From Methanomethylophilus sp963631655 (GTDB taxonomy: Archaea > Thermoplasmatota > Thermoplasmata > Methanomassiliicoccales > Methanomethylophilaceae), in NCBI GenBank assembly GCA_963631655.1, contig CAVGRR010000008.1, positions 1-51,383 of the forward strand: a stretch of 51,383 nucleotides of DNA, given 5' to 3'. Under the pieces are notes generated by a model. The model ran no database searches, was not told where the DNA came from, and saw nothing but the letters and a program-made list of their open reading frames with translations. Of the stretch, positions 1 through 8,824 are shown one piece after another. A program made the position numbers and the translations under genes. Numbering within the stretch: position 1 is the first letter of the stretch; the number at the start of each line of letters is the position of its first letter.

Positions 1-144
1 TGGATGTGGTCTAGCAGTCAAACAGGTTACGCATGAGAACTCATCTTCTTTTTTTTGTTTAATGTCCATTTATTGTTGACTTTCCCGTTGTTTTTTCGGT
101 TAAGTTTTTATTTAGTGCCTTAATGGTTATTTTGAGGCGGTAGG

Positions 145-1581
145 GTGTATGTCTGGTTATACTACTCCATTCTGGTATCCTTGATATTCCCATTCCTAGC
201 GACCGCTACCATGACACACCGGTCACTGGAACGTCGTTTTCCGCTTCCTGGGTACGTCTTCTTCTGGGCGGCCGGTTTCTTCATCGCCACCTACGTAAGT
301 TACTCGATCGTGGATTATCTCTATGATCTAGTGCCTATCATCATCCTTGGCCCTATACAGCCCGATTCGTTGGAAACTTCGACTGTGGTCTGTATCGTCA
401 CTTATATCATCACCTGGATCGTCATCACGACCTTTGCCTACAAAGGATCCTGGTCATCAAAACTGATGGTCGCTTTCATCTATGCGCTCATCTGCATGGC
501 ATCTGTCATGGCGATCGATTCTGTTTACATTCACTTTTACGGCCTGCAGTTCCCTGATGCGGTTTTCAAATCGCGTACTGTGATCCATATCCTCGCCACC
601 GCCATCTTCTACGCCCCGTTGTTGTACATTCTGCCTTCGAGGGTCCGCAAGATGATCAGTCGTACCGGCGGAAACATGGTCAAATATCTCCCTGTTCCGA
701 TCGTGCTCTTCTGCGTTTACTTCGGGGAGTTCTATCATAAGTTCAGGACCGAGTCCGTCGGTGATCTCGATTCATATTACACCTATCTCGTTCTGCTCCT
801 CTGTGTGCTGAGTCTTATTCTCCTCATGGGAAATCTTTACGGTTCGATCCGTGTCGACCGTTACCGCAGGGAGCTTGATGCCGCCACCGTGGTTCAGAAT
901 TCCTGTCTTCCCGACCCGAACAAGCTACCTGAAGTTTCATTCGCCGAGGTTTCCGCCCATATAACTCCTGCCCGTGAGGTCGGAGGGGATTTCTATGATG
1001 TCCGGAAGACCGCTGACGGCTCTCTGATGTTCGTGGTGGCGGATGTTTCCGATAAGGGGATACCTGCTGCGCTTTTTATGATCAAGTCCAAGGTCCTGCT
1101 TGATGATGTCGTAGAATTCAGTCGCAGTCCTTCCGAATGTCTCGATTGGCTCAATAGGAAGCTCATGTCCGGCAACGACACCTTCATGTTCGTTTCCATG
1201 ATCATCGGTATGTTGTCCCCTTCGGGCGAGTTGACGATCTCTTCTGCAGGTCACCCGTCGCCTTTGTTGAAACACAATGGTGAAGTTTCCGAGATACCTG
1301 TCGCCGGCGGTTCGTTAGTTGGGCTGTTGGAGTGCGACTATGAGGAAACAGTGGTCCATATGGAACCGGGCGATTCAGTACTGATGTTCACCGACGGTGC
1401 CACCGATGCAGAGAATCCTGCAGGAAAGATGTTCGGTTCCGAAAGGCTTGCAAAAGCGTTCTCCGAATCCTCAGGTTCGGATGTTGCGGGGGCGGTCAGC
1501 AACATAATCCTACATTTCACAGCATCTGCCGATCAATCGGATGACCTGACACTACTTTCGTTCCGTTACCTAGGTTCTTAA
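145..1581 (+). CDS. Membrane-anchored SpoIIE/RsbU-type PP2C phosphatase
   Basis: 478 aa. Residues 1-235 hold about six to seven hydrophobic segments with short charged loops. After a short linker comes a SpoIIE-type PP2C domain (about 245-478) with the metal-binding GGDFYDV motif near residue 280, VVADVSDKG, SSAGHPSPLL and a FTDGATDAEN block. Family members dephosphorylate a Ser on a STAS-domain partner in response to a signal sensed by the N-terminal part, here a membrane sensor of unknown ligand. Start is GTG at 145 with GAGGCGG upstream; an AT-rich TATA-like stretch lies at 105-116. The matching STAS gene follows after 69 bp with its own promoter. The domain call is firm; partner and signal are inferred. 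Confidence 0.9.
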   Translation: MYVWLYYSILVSLIFPFLATATMTHRSLERRFPLPGYVFFWAAGFFIATYVSYSIVDYLYDLVPIIILGPIQPDSLETSTVVCIVTYIITWIVITTFAYKGSWSSKLMVAFIYALICMASVMAIDSVYIHFYGLQFPDAVFKSRTVIHILATAIFYAPLLYILPSRVRKMISRTGGNMVKYLPVPIVLFCVYFGEFYHKFRTESVGDLDSYYTYLVLLLCVLSLILLMGNLYGSIRVDRYRRELDAATVVQNSCLPDPNKLPEVSFAEVSAHITPAREVGGDFYDVRKTADGSLMFVVADVSDKGIPAALFMIKSKVLLDDVVEFSRSPSECLDWLNRKLMSGNDTFMFVSMIIGMLSPSGELTISSAGHPSPLLKHNGEVSEIPVAGGSLVGLLECDYEETVVHMEPGDSVLMFTDGATDAENPAGKMFGSERLAKAFSESSGSDVAGAVSNIILHFTASADQSDDLTLLSFRYLGS

Positions 1582-1622
1582 TCCAATTTTTTACGCGATT
1601 CGAAGATATTCGTGGGATACCA

Positions 1623-1629
1623 TTTTATC
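1623..1629 (+). promoter_or_regulatory. TATA box of the STAS-LuxE-LuxC-MATE operon
   Basis: TTTTATC centred about 25 nt before the ATG at 1651, the spacing expected for an archaeal box A driving a leaderless message. A T-rich stretch just after the phosphatase stop (1584-1591) could end the upstream transcript, so the STAS gene probably starts a separate unit. Confidence 0.5.
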
Positions 1630-1650
1630 ATACATGTTGTTTGAGCGTTT

Positions 1651-1941
1651 ATGGACATGCGTATCGAGAATGTCGGAGGCGCCGTCGTGCTCAAGGTGGC
1701 GGGAAAACTCAACACCACCACGGCCCCCGAATTCAACAAATTCGTTCAGGAGAACGTCAAAGGCCCCTGCGATATGACTGTCGATTTTGCTAAACTGGAG
1801 TTTCTTTCCAGTGCCGGCATAAGGTCCCTTATGGTCCTCCGCTCCATCGTGGGCGCTGACCGGATCAAGATCATCAACGCGCACGGACTTGTGCGTGAAG
1901 TGTTCGAGATCTCCAGGCTGACCGCCATTCTGGGGGATTGA
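1651..1941 (+). CDS. STAS-domain anti-anti-sigma factor-like protein (RsbV/SpoIIAA family)
   Basis: 96 aa, one STAS domain from end to end, normal size for the family. The core LEFLSSAGIRSL (residues 49-60) carries the Ser pair where RsbV-type proteins are phosphorylated. In bacteria this protein cycles between a SpoIIE phosphatase and a HATPase kinase, releasing the kinase's other partner. Both proteins flank it here: the phosphatase upstream and a HATPase fusion starting 4 bp downstream. Archaea have no sigma factors, so the final target must differ from the textbook one; a switch on enzyme or transporter activity is inference. Confidence 0.9.
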   Translation: MDMRIENVGGAVVLKVAGKLNTTTAPEFNKFVQENVKGPCDMTVDFAKLEFLSSAGIRSLMVLRSIVGADRIKIINAHGLVREVFEISRLTAILGD

Positions 1942-1944
1942 GCC

Positions 1945-3375
1945 TTGGAGTTGGTCCGCGTCAGTGTCCGGGCCGAGTCGGATTCTGTATCCTTGGTTCA
2001 GGACATTATCAGATATTACGCGAGGATACACGGCATATCCGAAGATGAGGTCGAGAGATTCCTCATTCCGGTCGAAGAGGCCATGGCCCAGGTCATCGAA
2101 TACGGGTTCCCCGGGAATCCGGACGCGATGTTCGACGTGTCGGTCAGCATCGAAGGGCTCGATCTCAAGGTCACCATCATCGACAAAGGTATCCCTTATG
2201 ATTACGAAATGCTCGAGAACAATCTCGGTGCAGATCTTTCGGTCCGTCTTCTCAAAGGTTTCGCAGACGGTCTTTCGCTGACCAGCATAGGTTCCGGAGG
2301 AAGGAAACAGGTGCTCATGAAGCACCTCGCTGCCCTTCCGGAGTATACCAGACACAGGGAGGAGCTGCTGAAGGCCGAACCGGTCACTGTTTCTCCGGAC
2401 ACGCCTTTGGATTTCCACATGCTCAGGCGCGAGGAGGCCATCGAGGTGGCCCAGTGCATATACGATGAGTTCGGGTACACCTATCTGCACGAGATCGTGT
2501 ATTATCCCGAGGAATTCTACAAATCGGTCCAGAGGGGCGAGTGTGTCTCCATGGTCGTCACCGACACGAGCGGAGAGGTCGTGGGCCATCTCGCTCTCGT
2601 AGGGACCTCCGCGTTCCGCGGCACCATGGAACTGTGTATGGCCGTGGTCAAGAAGAAATACCGCAACTGCAAGATCATGAACCGTCTCACCGAGAAGCTC
2701 ATGGATCATGCGCGTACGCTGGGGCTCGCATCGGTGAATGCCATGCCCGTGATCTATCATGTGTACACGCAGAAATCCGCTATCCGGCAGGGGATGCACC
2801 CCAGCGGTTTCATGTTCAACATAACCAATGACGATATGGCCACATCCTTCGACCAGGCGATGAGGGCCAGCGGGGCCCTTGCAGTATTCTCATTCAACGA
2901 TCCCCACAGGGAGGTCTTCGTCAGACCTTCGGCCGAGGCGATCGCCAGGTACGTCGTGACCGAGGCCAAAGCGGACCGTAACATCAACGTCATAACCGAA
3001 GATTTCGCTGCGGACGGAGAATCCGCCATCACTGTCGAGGCGGACCCCAGAGGCGAATCCGGAAGGATCATGGTGAACCGCACCGGTTCGGACATCGCTG
3101 TGCGTCTGAAGGCTGCGGACAATTATCTCCGTGCTCAGAACTGCAAGGTCGTGATGCTGTATCTCTCCACCTCTGAGAAGAGTTCGGTGCTCGCCTACGA
3201 TGCGGCCGCCGGACTGGGATATTACTGCACCGGACTGTACACCGCCTGTTCCGATACTGATTACCTGATGATGGAGAACATCATGTTCTCGAACGTCGAC
3301 TACAGCAGGATCCAGACGATCGAACCGTTCACAGGTCTGCTGGAACTTGTGAAAGAAGGCGATCCCCATGCCTGA
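1945..3375 (+). CDS. Fusion of RsbW-like HATPase and GNAT acetyltransferase domains
   Basis: 476 aa, TTG start 4 bp after the STAS stop with a GGGGGAT purine run upstream. Residues 1-135 are an anti-sigma-type HATPase (N-box around EEAMAQVIEYGF, G1-like DKGIPYD, then SIGSGGRKQ). Residues about 150-300 look like a GNAT acetyltransferase (LRREEAIEVAQ, FRGTMELCMAVVKKKYRN, GLASVNAMPV). The tail to 476 has a second GNAT-like end (AAGLGYYCTGLY), so it may be a tandem GNAT. Stop overlaps the next gene by 8 bp. The HATPase presumably binds or phosphorylates the STAS protein and so gates the acetyltransferase. Domain assignment is good, substrate unknown. Confidence 0.8.
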   Translation: MELVRVSVRAESDSVSLVQDIIRYYARIHGISEDEVERFLIPVEEAMAQVIEYGFPGNPDAMFDVSVSIEGLDLKVTIIDKGIPYDYEMLENNLGADLSVRLLKGFADGLSLTSIGSGGRKQVLMKHLAALPEYTRHREELLKAEPVTVSPDTPLDFHMLRREEAIEVAQCIYDEFGYTYLHEIVYYPEEFYKSVQRGECVSMVVTDTSGEVVGHLALVGTSAFRGTMELCMAVVKKKYRNCKIMNRLTEKLMDHARTLGLASVNAMPVIYHVYTQKSAIRQGMHPSGFMFNITNDDMATSFDQAMRASGALAVFSFNDPHREVFVRPSAEAIARYVVTEAKADRNINVITEDFAADGESAITVEADPRGESGRIMVNRTGSDIAVRLKAADNYLRAQNCKVVMLYLSTSEKSSVLAYDAAAGLGYYCTGLYTACSDTDYLMMENIMFSNVDYSRIQTIEPFTGLLELVKEGDPHA

Positions 3376-4549
3376 CCCCGATTACCACATACGCAGGCTC
3401 GGTTCTGAAGACCCAGCACTTCCACCTGAACTTTCGGCGGTCCAGGAACTGTGGGCGTGCGAGGACCCATACGATCTCGACGGCACCGAAGACATCTTCG
3501 TGGATGCCATGAGGCAGGTCGTGAAATGGCACGCCTCCCGCTGCAAATACTATGCGGATTGGCTTTCCAGGAACGCCTTCGACCCCGATACGATCCATTC
3601 GATGGACGATGTGCTGAGGATACCGTTCCTCCATGCCAATTTCTACAAGACCCATGTGATCAAATCACGTCCTGACGACGAGTATGTTATGACATTGACC
3701 TCGTCCGGTACCTCGGGGCAGAAGACCCAGATGTTCTTTGACGAATGGACCATCAACGCATCCGACAAGTCAGCCGATATGCAGTTCGATTGGTACGGAC
3801 GTATCTCCGATGTTCCGAACGATTACATGCTGTACTCGTACGAGCCTGCACAGGGGGTCAACATCGGGACCCTGCGCACCAGGCAGATGATGCGCCGTTA
3901 TGCTCCGGAGCACGATCTGGAGTACGGTCTGAAGTTCAACGGGACCGGTCATGAGTTCGATCTCTTCGGCAGCATCGAGGCACTGAAGAGGTTCGAAGCG
4001 GACGGACGTCCGGTGAGGATCCTCGGATTCCCGGCATTTCTGTATTTCACCTTGGAGAAGATGAAGGGGATGGGCATGCCCCCGCTGAAACTGAATCCCG
4101 ATTCATTGGTCATGATGGGCGGCGGATGGAAGGGATTCGTGGATAAGCAGCTGTCCCCTAAGGAGTTCCGTGATTATGTGGAGGAAAGACTGGGTCTTCC
4201 CCACACCTGCTGTCACGAGTCCTACGGTGCCGTGGAGCACGGGGTGGCCTACTTCGACTGTGATAATCACCACTTACATGTTCCGATCTACAGCCGTGTG
4301 GTCATACGCGACCCGGTGACGCTGGAACCTGTGAAGGACGGGGAACCCGGATTCATGAACGTGATCTCACCGATCAACACCGGCGTTCCCGTACCCAGCC
4401 TGTTGCTCGGGGACATGGCGATAAAACATCCTGCAGGTTCGTGCGGATGCGGAAATCCCGCCCCCTGGTTCGAGATCCTCGGAAGGGCAGGCACCAGCAA
4501 GAACAAGAGCTGTGCCATCGCGGCATCCGAGCTGCTCAGGAGGCGCTGA
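3368..4549 (+). CDS. LuxE-like acyl-protein synthetase
   Basis: 393 aa. Adenylate-forming family member: TSSGTSGQKTQMF (from residue 111) is the phosphate-binding loop, and CCHESYGAVEHG and LGRAG are further family blocks. LuxE activates a fatty acid as acyl-AMP, transfers it to its own C-terminal Cys, then to LuxC. A Cys in a comparable place (KNKSCAIAASELL, Cys382) is present; matching it to the LuxE acyl-Cys is by position only. The GSCGCG segment resembles the cysteine block of PaaK relatives. The LuxC-type gene starts 1 bp after the stop. Since archaeal membranes lack fatty acyl chains, the real acid may be an aryl, isoprenoid or exogenous acyl group. Confidence 0.85.
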   Translation: MPDPDYHIRRLGSEDPALPPELSAVQELWACEDPYDLDGTEDIFVDAMRQVVKWHASRCKYYADWLSRNAFDPDTIHSMDDVLRIPFLHANFYKTHVIKSRPDDEYVMTLTSSGTSGQKTQMFFDEWTINASDKSADMQFDWYGRISDVPNDYMLYSYEPAQGVNIGTLRTRQMMRRYAPEHDLEYGLKFNGTGHEFDLFGSIEALKRFEADGRPVRILGFPAFLYFTLEKMKGMGMPPLKLNPDSLVMMGGGWKGFVDKQLSPKEFRDYVEERLGLPHTCCHESYGAVEHGVAYFDCDNHHLHVPIYSRVVIRDPVTLEPVKDGEPGFMNVISPINTGVPVPSLLLGDMAIKHPAGSCGCGNPAPWFEILGRAGTSKNKSCAIAASELLRRR

Positions 4550-4550
4550 T

Positions 4551-7004
4551 TTGTCCCATATTTGGAGAGGAAGGAAGGTCGAATCCCTCGACGGGCTTCT
4601 CGAAGGCCTCGATAGGGAGATCGAGGAGACCCTGGCGGAACCGTTGAAAATATCTGATGTCATCGATGCCTGTGATTCCCTTTCGGAGAAGATCAGGTCC
4701 GGTGATGCAGGAAGCATGAGGGATGCCCTCATCCGCGACGGGTCCAATGACCCAGACTCCGTATTGAACGCATTGGCCGAAATGATGTCCCGTGAATCCG
4801 TCACCCGCAAGCTGATGTCCGAACTCGGGACAGACGATCCCTTCGAGATCACGAGGACCGACCTCAGGGAGCAGCATTACGAAGGGTGGAGTCCGATGGG
4901 AGTACTTCTGCACATCACCGCAGGCAATTCACCCATCGTGGCACCGGCCGCGGCGATGGAAGGGCTGCTCACAGGGAACATAAACATACTCAAGGTCGCC
5001 CGCAATCTGGGCGATTTCGCCACCGAGGTCTTGCTTTATCTGTGTGGATTCCCCGGCATCGGCGATCGCATTTACCTGTTAAGGGTACCGTCCTCCGATA
5101 AAGAGACCATGCGGTTCATGATGGACCGTGCGGACTGCATCAGCGCCTGGGGCGGAGAGGAGGCCATAGCGGCCATCCGCGCCGAGGCCCCCCGCGGAAC
5201 GCCCGTGGTGGAATGGGGGCACAAGATTAGCTTCGCCTACGTCACCCCTGCCTGTATCAATCTTGACACCGCCCGCAGGATAGCTAAGAGCGTATGCAGG
5301 AACGAGCAGCAGTCATGTTCCAGTCCGCAGTGTGTATTGGTGGATACCAGCAGCAGGGAGGAGGTCGATAAACTAGCCTCATTATTGTCCCAGGCGTTGG
5401 ATGAGGCCCGTGAGGCCCTGCCCCGCATAGCTCCGGACCGTGCCGAATCCGCAGAGATAACCACTGTCCGCGAACTGCACCGCAGCGACCTGTTCTATCA
5501 TGATGGGAATGTCATCGAGGATCCGCAGCACACTTACAGGATCCTGGTCAGTTATTCCACGAAGTTCATGCCGTCGCCCCTGTTCAGGACCGTATGGCTG
5601 TCCCCTCTGGAACATGACGGTCTGGTCGGCGGACTGAGAGGTATGCGCAGGTATCTTCAGACCTGCGGACTCGCATGCACTGTGGATGAACTTGAAGGAA
5701 TATCCGCATCACTTTACCGTGCGGGCGTTCAGAGGATCACACCCGTCGATTCCATGAGTGCCAACTATCCGGGTGAACCTCATGACGGAGGATTCGCCCT
5801 TCCGAAGTTCATGAGGCGCGTATCCATGCGTCTCGATATACCCATGAACGGTATGATCAGCATGAAAGAGCTGAGGGAACCCGAGCCGTTCGTCGGAAAA
5901 GGGCCGATCCAGGGAAAGAAGGACTACCCTCCGGTGCCCGAGGACGGTACCCGCATCCTGACCAAGAGCGGAGGGACCACAGGAGCCCCTGTGTTCTGCA
6001 GCTACACCGACAACGATTACAGGAGATACATAATCGAGCCCGCGGTGAAGGGAATGATGGCTCTGGGTCTTGATCCGGACAAGGACGTCATCGCCGATCT
6101 GCTCAAGGCCGGAAACCTCTATGGAGGAATGAATTTCTTCATCTCCATATTCGATGCGATGCATGTCAGGACCCTAAACATCAGCGGCCTCGACGATACC
6201 TCGGCGGTCGCCGGGTACATGGTGACCGGCAAGGCGACGGCCGTCATCGGTGCCCCGAGCTACATAATCAAGGTGTTCCAGGACAATCATGATGTTCTGA
6301 AGAGCTACGGCAGGATCCGGAAGATCTTCTACGGCGGAGAGATGTTCTCGAAGGGACAGGTCGCCTGGCTCCGCGAGGAGTTCGGGATCGAGGAGATACA
6401 GTCCATACTGTACGGGGCCAACGAGACCGGTACGATGGGATACTGCTGCAGATGGTGCGGCAGGAACGAGTTCCACCTGAACTCCGAGATCCAGAAGCTG
6501 GAGATCCTGAAGACCGACAGCGACGAGCCGGTGGGCCCCGGGGAGTCCGGAAGACTGATCTTCACCGGTTATCTGAGGGAGAACGGCCATACCGAGAGGT
6601 ATGAGATCGGGGACCTCGGAGAGTGGATCGAGGGTCCGTGCCCCTGCGGCAGGAAGGAACCCAGGTTCAGACTGCTCGGAAGGTACGGCGATGTCATGCG
6701 CATCGGCGGGACCTTCTTCAATTTCAGAAGGATCTCAAAGCTGTTCGACGATGATCTGGGATATCACGGCAATATGCAGATAATACTCGACCACGACGGC
6801 CTCAGGGACCGGATGGTCATCTGCATTGACGATGATTCCGTGTCCACGGATTCTGCAGCGGAGATGTTGGTTTCCGAATACGATTCGTTCGCCAAGACCC
6901 TGCCCACTGGGATCATGGCGTTCGAGGTCCGCAACGTGGGACGTGACGGATTCATCGTCAACAGTACAAGTTTGAAAGTTACACCGGTGGTGGACCGCAG
7001 ATGA
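4551..7004 (+). CDS. Fusion of LuxC-like acyl reductase and PaaK-like adenylate-forming domain
   Basis: 817 aa from TTG 4551, chosen because CAGGAGG (4538-4543) sits 7 nt upstream and the longer reading would run back inside luxE. Residues 1 to about 400 match LuxC acyl-CoA/acyl-protein reductases: GVLLHITAGNSPIVAP, AWGGEEAI, and NEQQSCSSPQ with the presumed catalytic Cys256. Residues about 430-817 form a second module with SGGTTGAPV (473-481), YGANETGTMGY, CPCGRKEPRFR and a C-terminal lobe as in phenylacetate-CoA ligase-like enzymes. A single chain could activate an acid and reduce it to an aldehyde, with LuxE feeding it. The fusion is seen directly; substrate and product are unknown. Its stop overlaps the MATE start as ATGA. 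Confidence 0.85.
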   Translation: MSHIWRGRKVESLDGLLEGLDREIEETLAEPLKISDVIDACDSLSEKIRSGDAGSMRDALIRDGSNDPDSVLNALAEMMSRESVTRKLMSELGTDDPFEITRTDLREQHYEGWSPMGVLLHITAGNSPIVAPAAAMEGLLTGNINILKVARNLGDFATEVLLYLCGFPGIGDRIYLLRVPSSDKETMRFMMDRADCISAWGGEEAIAAIRAEAPRGTPVVEWGHKISFAYVTPACINLDTARRIAKSVCRNEQQSCSSPQCVLVDTSSREEVDKLASLLSQALDEAREALPRIAPDRAESAEITTVRELHRSDLFYHDGNVIEDPQHTYRILVSYSTKFMPSPLFRTVWLSPLEHDGLVGGLRGMRRYLQTCGLACTVDELEGISASLYRAGVQRITPVDSMSANYPGEPHDGGFALPKFMRRVSMRLDIPMNGMISMKELREPEPFVGKGPIQGKKDYPPVPEDGTRILTKSGGTTGAPVFCSYTDNDYRRYIIEPAVKGMMALGLDPDKDVIADLLKAGNLYGGMNFFISIFDAMHVRTLNISGLDDTSAVAGYMVTGKATAVIGAPSYIIKVFQDNHDVLKSYGRIRKIFYGGEMFSKGQVAWLREEFGIEEIQSILYGANETGTMGYCCRWCGRNEFHLNSEIQKLEILKTDSDEPVGPGESGRLIFTGYLRENGHTERYEIGDLGEWIEGPCPCGRKEPRFRLLGRYGDVMRIGGTFFNFRRISKLFDDDLGYHGNMQIILDHDGLRDRMVICIDDDSVSTDSAAEMLVSEYDSFAKTLPTGIMAFEVRNVGRDGFIVNSTSLKVTPVVDRR

Positions 7005-8707
7005 GTCGTTCTCCGTATTTGGTAAACAAGGCATTCAAGACATTCGCCGCGTCGACGATATTGGCCGTCATGGCCACGACCCTCGGATCGGTCGTCAACG
7101 GGATAATCGTAGGAAACATGATGGGACATGAGGAACTTTCCGCAGTGAACCTCGTTTTCCCGCTGATCCAGCTGTACAACGCCGTCACCGCACTGGTATG
7201 TGCGGGCGGTGCGGTGTTATGTGCCGTGCTGGTCGGTAAAGGAGAGACCGGGCGTACGGGAGGGATATTCCTTTCGGCAATGGTACTTCTGGGACTGTTG
7301 AGCGTGGCCTTTGCGGTGATAGGTCTATTGTGGACAGATGACATCGCAAGGGCGTTCTGTTCCAGTGATGTGCTTCTCCCATTGGTGAAGGACTACCTCA
7401 GGGTGGCTCTGATCGGAGGTGCGGCCTACATCTTCCTTCCCGGAATGGCCATGTTCGTCAGGGTCGACGGATCTCCCGGGACCGCGACCGTTGCGCTTCT
7501 CACCGCGAACATCTCCGCGGCCCTGCTCTGCATACTGTTCGTGAGCCTGGGTCTGGGTATCACCGGAGCTTCTCTTGCAATGGTGATCGGATTCGCTCTC
7601 GGAGCCGTGGTCGTGGCCTCGCATTTCGTCAGGAAACGCGATACGACCCTGTTCCGTCCGCAGATGGGAGGTGCCAGATTCGTGCCACAGATGCTGCTCA
7701 TCGGTGCACCGGTGGCATTGGCCTCCATGATGATGGTGGCGAAGGTCTTCTGCATGAACAGTCTGACCCTGGATTATCTGGGAGAGTCCGGAATGGCCAC
7801 TATGTCGGTTGCCATGAACGTGATGATGCTGGCGACCATGGTGATCGGAGGAACCTGTCAGACCGTCCAGCCTGTGGGCGGGACGCTGTACGGTTCCGGG
7901 GATGTCGATGGTATATCCTACCTTACAAGGACGATCGCGAAGGTCCTGCTGGCGGCCCTGGGAACTCTGGTTCTTGCAGTGATCATCGCCCCCGGTGCGT
8001 TCTGCGCGCTGTTCGGTGTGACAGACCCCTCGTTGGTTGACGCTTCCGTCACCGCACTGAGGCTCTTCGCCCCGAGTGCCCTCCTGTACGGTGTCAACTA
8101 TGCGATCATAGTGCTCTTCCAGGTCCTCGGGAACAGGAAGCTCGCCATCGTCGTGTCCGTGCTCCAGCCTCTGATGGTGATGATCATCGCTGTATCTACT
8201 GCAGGAATCAACACGAACATGATCTGGGCCTCGTTCTGTCTGGGAGAACTGGCGATGCTCGCCATCACCACCGTGATCTCACTGTATATGCGTCACAGGA
8301 ACCCCGCACTGCACGGTTTCCTTCTGGGACGTATGCCTTCGGTGCCCACCACGGTCATGTCCGTGAAGGGTGACGCCAGCGATATCCAGGATGTCCTCGA
8401 CTCGATAGCATCCTTCCTGGAATCGAACGGGATATCCAAAGACAGATCGGACCGTGCCGTGTTGTGCTGTGAGGAACTTGCGTTGAATTCATGCGAGCAT
8501 GCCCTGAACAAAAACACCCGCAGAAGTGTGGACATAGTGGTCCGGGCGGGCGATGAGGCATCTATTACCGTGCGTGATGACGGTGCCCTGTTCAATCCCA
8601 TGACGTTCGACAATGACGGAAAAGGACTGATGATCGTGAAGGGTATGTGCAATTCCATATCATATTCCCGTGCACTGGGTCAGAACAACGTCCGTTTCAC
8701 GTTCTGA
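7001..8707 (+). CDS. MATE-family transporter with C-terminal HATPase domain
   Basis: 568 aa. Residues 1-440 are a polytopic MATE/NorM-like transporter with about 12 hydrophobic segments. From about 447 a soluble anti-sigma-type HATPase follows: N-box CCEELALNSCEHAL (about 490), DDGALFNP (526) and GKGLMIVKG (541). The transporter would move a lipophilic or cationic small molecule across the membrane; the attached ATP-binding domain is of the same class as the N-terminus of the GNAT fusion and could bind the same STAS protein. ATGA overlap with the preceding gene ties it to the operon. This is the last gene of the unit. Fusion certain from sequence, role inferred. Confidence 0.85.
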   Translation: MSRSPYLVNKAFKTFAASTILAVMATTLGSVVNGIIVGNMMGHEELSAVNLVFPLIQLYNAVTALVCAGGAVLCAVLVGKGETGRTGGIFLSAMVLLGLLSVAFAVIGLLWTDDIARAFCSSDVLLPLVKDYLRVALIGGAAYIFLPGMAMFVRVDGSPGTATVALLTANISAALLCILFVSLGLGITGASLAMVIGFALGAVVVASHFVRKRDTTLFRPQMGGARFVPQMLLIGAPVALASMMMVAKVFCMNSLTLDYLGESGMATMSVAMNVMMLATMVIGGTCQTVQPVGGTLYGSGDVDGISYLTRTIAKVLLAALGTLVLAVIIAPGAFCALFGVTDPSLVDASVTALRLFAPSALLYGVNYAIIVLFQVLGNRKLAIVVSVLQPLMVMIIAVSTAGINTNMIWASFCLGELAMLAITTVISLYMRHRNPALHGFLLGRMPSVPTTVMSVKGDASDIQDVLDSIASFLESNGISKDRSDRAVLCCEELALNSCEHALNKNTRRSVDIVVRAGDEASITVRDDGALFNPMTFDNDGKGLMIVKGMCNSISYSRALGQNNVRFTF

Positions 8708-8731
8708 AAACACTCCTTCGAAGCAGGCCAT

Positions 8732-8760
8732 ACACCGGAATACGGTGTCCTGGGACATTC
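8732..8760 (+). terminator. Hairpin pair after the MATE gene
   Basis: ACACCG (8732-8737) and CGGTGT (8743-8748) enclose a 5-nt loop, directly followed by a second stem-loop built from CCTGGGA and TCCCGGG. No strong T-run follows, so termination is only a possibility. Confidence 0.35.
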
Positions 8761-8824
8761 TCCCGGGTCGGTCGGCTTCGGGGGCTTCCGTTCAGTTTAT
8801 TACAGTGCAGATTAATCATCCATT

